Assembly (NCBI GenBank): GCA_023485185.1
Contig: JAMCZP010000281.1
Span: forward strand, 1 to 8,959
Source: Gammaproteobacteria bacterium
Lineage (GTDB): Bacteria; Pseudomonadota; Gammaproteobacteria; Pseudomonadales; Halomonadaceae
DNA length: 8,959 nt
Direction of reading: 5' to 3'
Shown: piece after piece, positions 5,176-8,959 of the stretch
Numbering within the stretch: the stretch's first letter is position 1
Layout of the letters: each line of letters begins with the position of its first letter
Made by a program: the position numbers and the translations under genes
Notes under the pieces: generated by a model
What the model was told of the DNA's origin: nothing
What the model saw: only the letters and a program-made list of their open reading frames with translations
Database searches by the model: none

Positions 5176-5721
5176 TTATTTAATGTATTGGCCTGTGGTG
5201 ATTACCGTGCCGTAACCAAATTCTAAGGCTGCCATGATCGCTGCATGGACTTGAGTCGCAGGCACTATCACACCATCGAACTCAAGATTCATTGTGGCGC
5301 AGGCATCGTGAATGATCGTTGTCTTGTAGCCTAAGTCCGACGCTGCACGGCTGGTTGCATCAATACACATGTGGCTCATGGCGCCGATGACTAAGACTTC
5401 TTCTATCCCTTGCTGATCCAGTAGCTCTTTTAGACCAGTCTCAAGAAACGAATTGGGGAAATGCTTCAATAGCACTGTTTCCGATTCAAGAGGGGCGACT
5501 ATCGGATGGGTAGCTACCTCCTGCGAACCGGGGGTGAAGAAGGGAGTATCCGCATCGGCAGACTCATGTCGCAAATAAACAACGAGATCGCCTGCTGATC
5601 AAGCATGCTCAATGACCTTGGCTGCGTTCGCTGCTGCTTTTTCAATACCGTCCAGCGGCAGCTTGCCGCCAGGGAAATATTCATTCTGGATATCAACGAC
5701 AATGATGGCGCACTTACTCAT
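5176..5721 (-). pseudogene. Isochorismatase-family cysteine hydrolase, interrupted by one in-frame TGA
   Basis: From ATG 5721 one frame runs 181 residues to TAA 5178-5176, broken only by TGA at 5601-5599 (codon 41). It begins MSKCAIIVVDIQNEYFPGGK, reaches KVIEHA, the stop, then SAGDLVVYLRHES. The family's catalytic triad is intact: D10 in VVDIQNEY, K86 in VLLKHFPNSF and C119 in GAMSHMCIDATSRAASDLGY. The SD AAAGAGGG precedes the start by eight bases. Since all else is preserved, the stop looks recent; a single CGA (Arg) to TGA change would explain it. A restart at TTG 5574 would give 132 residues without the catalytic Asp, so probably inactive. Substrate is unknown; the family covers isochorismate, nicotinamide, carbamoyl and other amide hydrolases. 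It lies 124 bases downstream of the MBL-fold gene on the same strand and may share its transcript. Confidence 0.85.
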
Positions 5722-5813
5722 GTAATTAACCCTCTTTCAGTGAAGTTTACCCAGCGTTTTGGTGTCATCGCTTTCTGGACAAGATCTCTGCCGATGCGCT
5801 GGTAGGGAGAAAC

Positions 5814-5837
5814 GGGCCGCCGTAAGGATGGCGGCTC
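5814..5837. terminator. GC-rich hairpin after the MBL-fold gene
   Basis: GCCGCC (5816-5821) pairs with GGCGGC (5830-5835) across an 8-base loop, nine bases beyond the MBL-fold gene stop on the minus strand. On the minus strand only CCGTTTCTC follows, a weak U-tract. It could attenuate read-through into the isochorismatase-family gene. Confidence 0.4.
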
Positions 5838-5845
5838 CTTGGGAA

Positions 5846-6724
5846 TCAGAAGGAGATAACTTCGCCGTCGACGGGAATTAAAACGTGGTCCTGAAGACCC
5901 GCTTCCTGCACATATTCGGCCAGCTCTGCACGGCTTAGCGTCATATGATTCACGGCATCCATATGTACCGCGATAATGGTGGCATTGGTGGCAGCCTGAT
6001 GGGCACGCAGCGTGTCTTCCTTACCCATAATAATGGGATCACCTTCGAACCCAGTCACCTCGGCGGCACCGGTATTCAGCACAATCACCTCAGGGTTGAA
6101 GCGCTTTAATGCCTGTTCAACTTCATCGCGCCATACGCTATCGCCAACCACATAGGTGGTCTTCTGTCCCGGCGCTTCAAAGACCACTCCCATGACCTCA
6201 CCGAGCGATTGGGCCAGTTCGGGGACAGAGTAGATGGTATCGGAGCCATGCTGACCGCCCGTCTTGTAAAGCTGAACTCCATTGAACTCGGCACTGCCAT
6301 TCAGGATACGCACATCGCTAAAACCCTGAGAGCGAATTAGCTCAGCATCGGCGGTATCTTGAGCGAACAGCGGGATGTCTTTCGGCAATAGTTCCTGGGC
6401 GGCGGCGTCCCAGTGGTCAAGGTGAGTGTGGGTTACGATGACGGCGTCTATATCGTCGATCACCTCCTCTGCTGACATCGGCAGACCCACCAATGGATTG
6501 CGCAACTCGCTACGATAGGTGCCCTCGAAGCCTGGGTAAGCACCCTGTTCAGCCAGCATGGGGTCAATCAGGAATGTGGTATCCCCATAGCTGATTTTCA
6601 CTGTTGCATTGCGAATCTGCTGGATCTGGAGCGTTGCCCCCTTAGAGTCAGAGTTGGCAAATGCGCTACCGGTGATAAAAGCCGAGGCTAAGAGAAATGA
6701 ACTGGTTAAAGTCTTCATGAGCAT
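5846..6724 (-). CDS. Exported metallo-beta-lactamase-fold hydrolase
   Basis: I start this at ATG 6724, seven bases after AGGAAG (6737-6732), giving 292 residues; the longer TTG start at 6763 lacks an SD. The N-terminus MLMKTLTSSFLLASAFITGS plus AFA is a standard Sec signal peptide with likely cleavage at AFA|NSDS, so the enzyme should act in the periplasm. The mature part has the metal-binding HTHLDH motif (99-104), a later His in GGQHGSD (159), Asp in VVGDSVW (195) and His in AVHMDAVNH (254), consistent with a two-metal MBL site. The overall shape resembles UlaG-like/lactonase-type MBL proteins, most of which are cytoplasmic. Substrate cannot be told. It is divergent from the GlxA-type regulator at 6872 and upstream of the isochorismatase-family gene, which suggests a small regulated hydrolase operon. 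Confidence 0.88.
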   Translation of the reverse strand: MLMKTLTSSFLLASAFITGSAFANSDSKGATLQIQQIRNATVKISYGDTTFLIDPMLAEQGAYPGFEGTYRSELRNPLVGLPMSAEEVIDDIDAVIVTHTHLDHWDAAAQELLPKDIPLFAQDTADAELIRSQGFSDVRILNGSAEFNGVQLYKTGGQHGSDTIYSVPELAQSLGEVMGVVFEAPGQKTTYVVGDSVWRDEVEQALKRFNPEVIVLNTGAAEVTGFEGDPIIMGKEDTLRAHQAATNATIIAVHMDAVNHMTLSRAELAEYVQEAGLQDHVLIPVDGEVISF

Positions 6725-6871
6725 CACACGACTTCCTTCAATACGCTGTTGGGTTAGTGGCAACCATTTTAGAAGGGAGTGGCCGACAAGAATATTGGCC
6801 TGGAAGACAATGATCGAAAGTTTTGGGCCAGGGTGGTAGGGTTACGTGAAGAACACCTATGGAGCTAAGCC
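6725..6871. promoter_or_regulatory. Divergent promoter region of the MBL-fold gene and the GlxA-type regulator
   Basis: The 147 bases between the two starts must hold both promoters. On the minus strand TAAAAT (6771-6766) is a possible -10 with a poor -35 (ATTCTT, 6793-6788). A GGCC core recurs three times (6781-6784, 6797-6800, 6826-6829), and CCTGG/CCAGG (6799-6803, 6829-6833) form a short inverted pair; any of these could be regulator contacts. For the plus-strand gene no clear -10/-35 was found. The SD GGAG is at 6861-6864. Confidence 0.35.
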
Positions 6872-7825
6872 TTGTCTTTGCCTCGTGTTGGATTGATTCT
6901 GCATCCATGTATCAGCCCTTTCCATTTTTCGGTGCCCTATACGGTATTCGGCATGGTCTTGCCCGATCAGCCGCTGTTCGATCTATCCATTGTGTCACCA
7001 GGAGGAAAATCGCTAGAAAGTGAGGGTGTAATGACGATACGGCCCGACGGCGGTTTAGCGCTCTTAGACAACGTGGATATCGCCGTGGTACCCGGCTGGC
7101 ATGACCTGGGTGAGCCGCCAACACCTGAGTTGATTGAGGCGCTCGTACGCTGCCATGAACGGGGCGCTTATGTGGTGGGACTCTGTTTTGGCACTTATGC
7201 TCTTGCATACGCTGGCTTACTTGATGGCAGGCGAGCGTCGACCCACTGGGTGGCTGAACAGGACTTTAGTGAGCGCTTCCCAAGCGTCAAGCTGGATACC
7301 AATGCGCTTTATGTGGAGGAGGATCGTCTAGTGACGTCTGCAGGCACCGCTGCTGGCCTGGACTGCTGCTTGTTCTTGGTGCGCGCGTTTTACGGCGCGC
7401 AGATTGCCAACACGATTGCTCGCATTATGGTGGTGCCGCCACATCGCGAAGGGGGGCAGGCGCAGTTTATCGAGCAGCCGGTAGCCGTCTCCACCCAAGA
7501 CGCTCATATTAATCGCTTATTGGACTATTTGAGAGAAAACCTAGTCGCTTCGCATAGCATTGATGAGCTAGCTGCGCGAACCGCCATGAGCAGACGTACT
7601 TTCACCCGACACTTCCAAAAAGCGACCGGTATGACGGTCGTGGAGTGGCTAGTGAATGAGCGGTTACGACGTGGGCGCGAGCTACTGGAAACCACCTCCT
7701 TGTCGGTAGAAGCAATTGCAGAGAGAGTTGGTTTTCACACAGCGACGTCTTTCCGACAACACTTTAGGCAGCGGCATCACGTCAGCCCACGCGACTGGCG
7801 CAAGACCTTCGGTCACAATGCCTGA
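6872..7825 (+). CDS. GlxA-family regulator (DJ-1/PfpI-like domain plus AraC HTH)
   Basis: The 317-residue protein has an N-terminal DJ-1/PfpI (class I glutamine-amidotransferase-like) domain, about residues 4-190, with the nucleophile-elbow sequence VGLCFGTYALAYAGLLDGRR (Cys105) and then ASTHW. The C-terminal AraC domain carries two HTH units: SIDELAARTAMSRRTFTRHF (about 229-248) and LSVEAIAERVGFHTATSFRQ (about 277-296), ending HVSPRDWRKTFG. This is the standard GlxA/FtrA layout; such proteins are usually activators sensing small amino-compound metabolites. The start is TTG 6872: an in-frame TAA at 6866-6868 rules out an upstream start, and GGAG (6861-6864) sits seven bases before it. It is divergent from the MBL-fold gene and is the likely regulator of that operon. 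The family's usual elbow is S-V/I-C-T/S-G; here it is GLCFG, a mild variation. Confidence 0.92.
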   Translation: MSLPRVGLILHPCISPFHFSVPYTVFGMVLPDQPLFDLSIVSPGGKSLESEGVMTIRPDGGLALLDNVDIAVVPGWHDLGEPPTPELIEALVRCHERGAYVVGLCFGTYALAYAGLLDGRRASTHWVAEQDFSERFPSVKLDTNALYVEEDRLVTSAGTAAGLDCCLFLVRAFYGAQIANTIARIMVVPPHREGGQAQFIEQPVAVSTQDAHINRLLDYLRENLVASHSIDELAARTAMSRRTFTRHFQKATGMTVVEWLVNERLRRGRELLETTSLSVEAIAERVGFHTATSFRQHFRQRHHVSPRDWRKTFGHNA

Positions 7826-7874
7826 CGTGCTTTAGTGAAACCGCATTCAAACGCCGTACCTTGAAATACGCGCC

Positions 7875-8546
7875 CTACTTTAGCGAGGCGTTCCCACAAA
7901 ACAGCTGCAGCGAGCGTTGCAACTGAACGGCGGCCATGGGGGCATCAATCAGGGGCAGTGGCAGCATGGGCGCAATATGCTGCGCTAGCCCTGCTAGCGG
8001 GCCTCCTGCCAGGATGATGCTGCGGCACTCGCCGTCCCCAGCGACGCGTTGGCAAAGCGCTAGCAGCGCATCGGCGGTGACGGTCTGGATCTCGCCCGGA
8101 TCCTCAGGCAGCGGCATGTCGATCACATGAATGTCTCTGAGCAGATGCTGCATACCGTAGCTTTCCACAACGGCACGCATTGAAGGCACTACCGCCGGGG
8201 CGAAGGAAACAATCGCAAAAGGCCCGCCCAGTGCCGCAGCGGTCAGCAGCGCTGCGTGGCCAATACCGACCACCGGGCAGGGCAAGAAGGCGCGTAGGGC
8301 ATCCGCACCGGTGTCACCGAAGGAGGCCACAATCACGCCATCCACGGGCGTTTCAATGCCGCGTACGGTATTCACCACTGCTTGCTCTGCGCGGCGGGCA
8401 TCGGCTTCATTGACGATTAGCGCCGGTGCACCGATGGCCTCGACGGCCAGTATCTCGTCATCTGGGCCTGCGGCCAAGCGAGCCGCTGCTGCGATATGTC
8501 GCGTTACACTGGCAGAAGAGTTGGGGTTAATGACCAGAAGTCGCAT
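7875..8546 (-). CDS. Asp/Glu/hydantoin racemase-fold protein lacking both catalytic cysteines
   Basis: The 223-residue protein begins MRLLVINPNSSASVT, the typical opening of the Asp/Glu/hydantoin racemase superfamily, and has VVGIGHAALLTAAALG near 92-107 and LPLIDAPMAAVQ near 197-208, both family-like. In hydantoin racemases two cysteines do the chemistry, one in A-C-F-G-D and one in G-C-A-G-M. Here the first is ASFGDTG (Ser75) and the second is ILAGGPLAGLAQ (Gly181), so both are absent. The protein may not be a racemase: a lyase/decarboxylase-type or binding role is possible, as the superfamily includes non-racemase enzymes. ATG 8546 follows AGGG (8558-8555) by eight bases. It starts 18 bases after the TRAP permease stop on the same strand, so the pair is almost certainly co-transcribed, tying the function to a transported carboxylate. 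It converges on the GlxA-type gene with only 49 bases between, in which no terminator is seen. Confidence 0.88.
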   Translation of the reverse strand: MRLLVINPNSSASVTRHIAAAARLAAGPDDEILAVEAIGAPALIVNEADARRAEQAVVNTVRGIETPVDGVIVASFGDTGADALRAFLPCPVVGIGHAALLTAAALGGPFAIVSFAPAVVPSMRAVVESYGMQHLLRDIHVIDMPLPEDPGEIQTVTADALLALCQRVAGDGECRSIILAGGPLAGLAQHIAPMLPLPLIDAPMAAVQLQRSLQLFCGNASLK

Positions 8547-8564
8547 AAAACTATCCCTGTCGTA

Positions 8565-8959
8565 TTAAAGAATGACCGACGGCAACCACAGCGACAGCGC
8601 TGGGAAGACGTTGATCAACGCCAGTACCACTAGCATCGCAGCGAGGAACCACATCAGTGCAGGAATAATCGCGCCAATACTGATTCGAGCAATGGAGCAG
8701 GTCACTAGCACTACGGAGGCAACGGGTGGCGTCTGCTGGCCGATACCCAGGTTAATGGTCACGATTAGCCCGAAGTGCACGCGATCAATGCCCAACTGGT
8801 CGGCCAATGGCAGAAAGATTGGTACCAACATCAAAATGGCCGGGGTGCCGTGAACAATGGTGCCCGCTAGCAGGAAGAACACATTGATCGCCAGCAGCAC
8901 GATCCAGTAGTTATCGGAGATACCCAGAATGCCTTCGGCAATGTCCTGGGGAATACCCT
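8565..8959 (-). CDS. TRAP transporter large permease subunit, DctM family (C-terminal part)
   Basis: The frame is open from the right edge of the window to TAA 8567-8565; the visible 131 residues begin GIPQDIAEGILGISDNYWIV. This is the C-terminal third of a roughly 430-residue 12-helix permease that, with a small DctQ subunit and a periplasmic binding protein, imports organic acids using a sodium gradient. Family features seen are TPAILMLVPIFLPLADQLGI followed by DRVHFGLIVTINLGIGQQTP and PVASVVLV, then a final pair of hydrophobic helices. The DctP and DctQ genes must lie off the right edge if present. The neighbouring racemase-fold gene suggests a chiral or alpha-substituted carboxylate as cargo, but the binding protein that would show this is not in view. 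Confidence 0.92.
   Translation of the reverse strand, partial: GIPQDIAEGILGISDNYWIVLLAINVFFLLAGTIVHGTPAILMLVPIFLPLADQLGIDRVHFGLIVTINLGIGQQTPPVASVVLVTCSIARISIGAIIPALMWFLAAMLVVLALINVFPALSLWLPSVIL

Noticed and set aside
5514..5702. 62-codon minus-strand frame covering the 5' part of the hydrolase gene
   Set aside because: The true frame is one base off, begins at ATG 5721 and shows the isochorismatase motifs.
1..5721. Genetic-code change or stop recoding (TGA read as an amino acid) to explain the TGA in paaY and the isochorismatase-family gene
   Set aside because: Intact genes here end with TGA (luxR at 3305-3307, GlxA-type at 7823-7825) and Trp is coded TGG throughout; no SECIS-like structure was seen after the TGAs, and the sense residues replaced would differ (Trp versus probably Arg).
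6912..7208. 98-codon minus-strand open frame inside the GlxA-type gene
   Set aside because: It is antisense to the conserved DJ-1 domain; its His/Arg/Pro-rich composition is typical of a shadow frame.
8572..8853. 93-codon plus-strand open frame over the TRAP permease
   Set aside because: It mirrors the DctM coding region; the real frame on the minus strand has clear helices and family motifs.

Overview
The window looks like a piece of a moderately GC-rich gammaproteobacterial chromosome, most likely Halomonadaceae (Halomonas-like). This is inferred from protein flavour and gene content: an E. coli/Pseudomonas-type PaaX, an E. coli-type TyrRS, a BCCT osmolyte-transporter remnant, a TRAP transporter and a GlxA-type regulator. 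No rRNA or other marker gene is present, so the genus is not certain. No CRISPR array, complete insertion sequence, tRNA or rRNA was seen.

Left end (1-1300): the 3' end of a phenylacetate-cluster gene (paaY-like), carrying an in-frame TGA where the family has Trp, meets the repressor gene paaX head-on. A 13-bp perfect inverted repeat, probably a two-way terminator, lies between them. A separate 9-bp inverted repeat lies upstream of paaX.

Decay zone (1338-2480): a broken C-terminal piece of a BCCT transporter, a doubtful small reading frame, and a HipB-like HTH gene broken by two frameshifts. A second, more degraded copy of the same HTH segment lies at 4777-4969 in the same orientation. The two copies are imperfect direct repeats bracketing an intact two-gene segment: a LuxR-type regulator (2480-3307) and a complete tyrosyl-tRNA synthetase (3402-4667). 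The tyrS leader holds a perfect 12-bp inverted repeat whose right arm contains the Shine-Dalgarno sequence, so tyrS translation may be structurally controlled.

Hydrolase/regulator block (4970-7825): an isochorismatase-family gene, complete except for one in-frame TGA, lies downstream of an exported metallo-beta-lactamase-fold hydrolase on the minus strand. A GlxA-type (DJ-1/PfpI plus AraC HTH) regulator is transcribed divergently and is the obvious candidate controller.

Right end (7875-8959): a minus-strand pair made of the C-terminal part of a TRAP transporter large permease (DctM family) followed 18 bases later by an Asp/Glu/hydantoin-racemase-fold protein that lacks both expected catalytic cysteines. 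The pair suggests uptake and processing of a carboxylate of unknown identity.

The best candidates for something new are the luxR-tyrS segment with its flanking repeats and SD-masking hairpin, and the cysteine-less racemase homologue tied to a TRAP transporter. The window is also rich in recently broken genes (paaY, BCCT, two HTH copies, isochorismatase).
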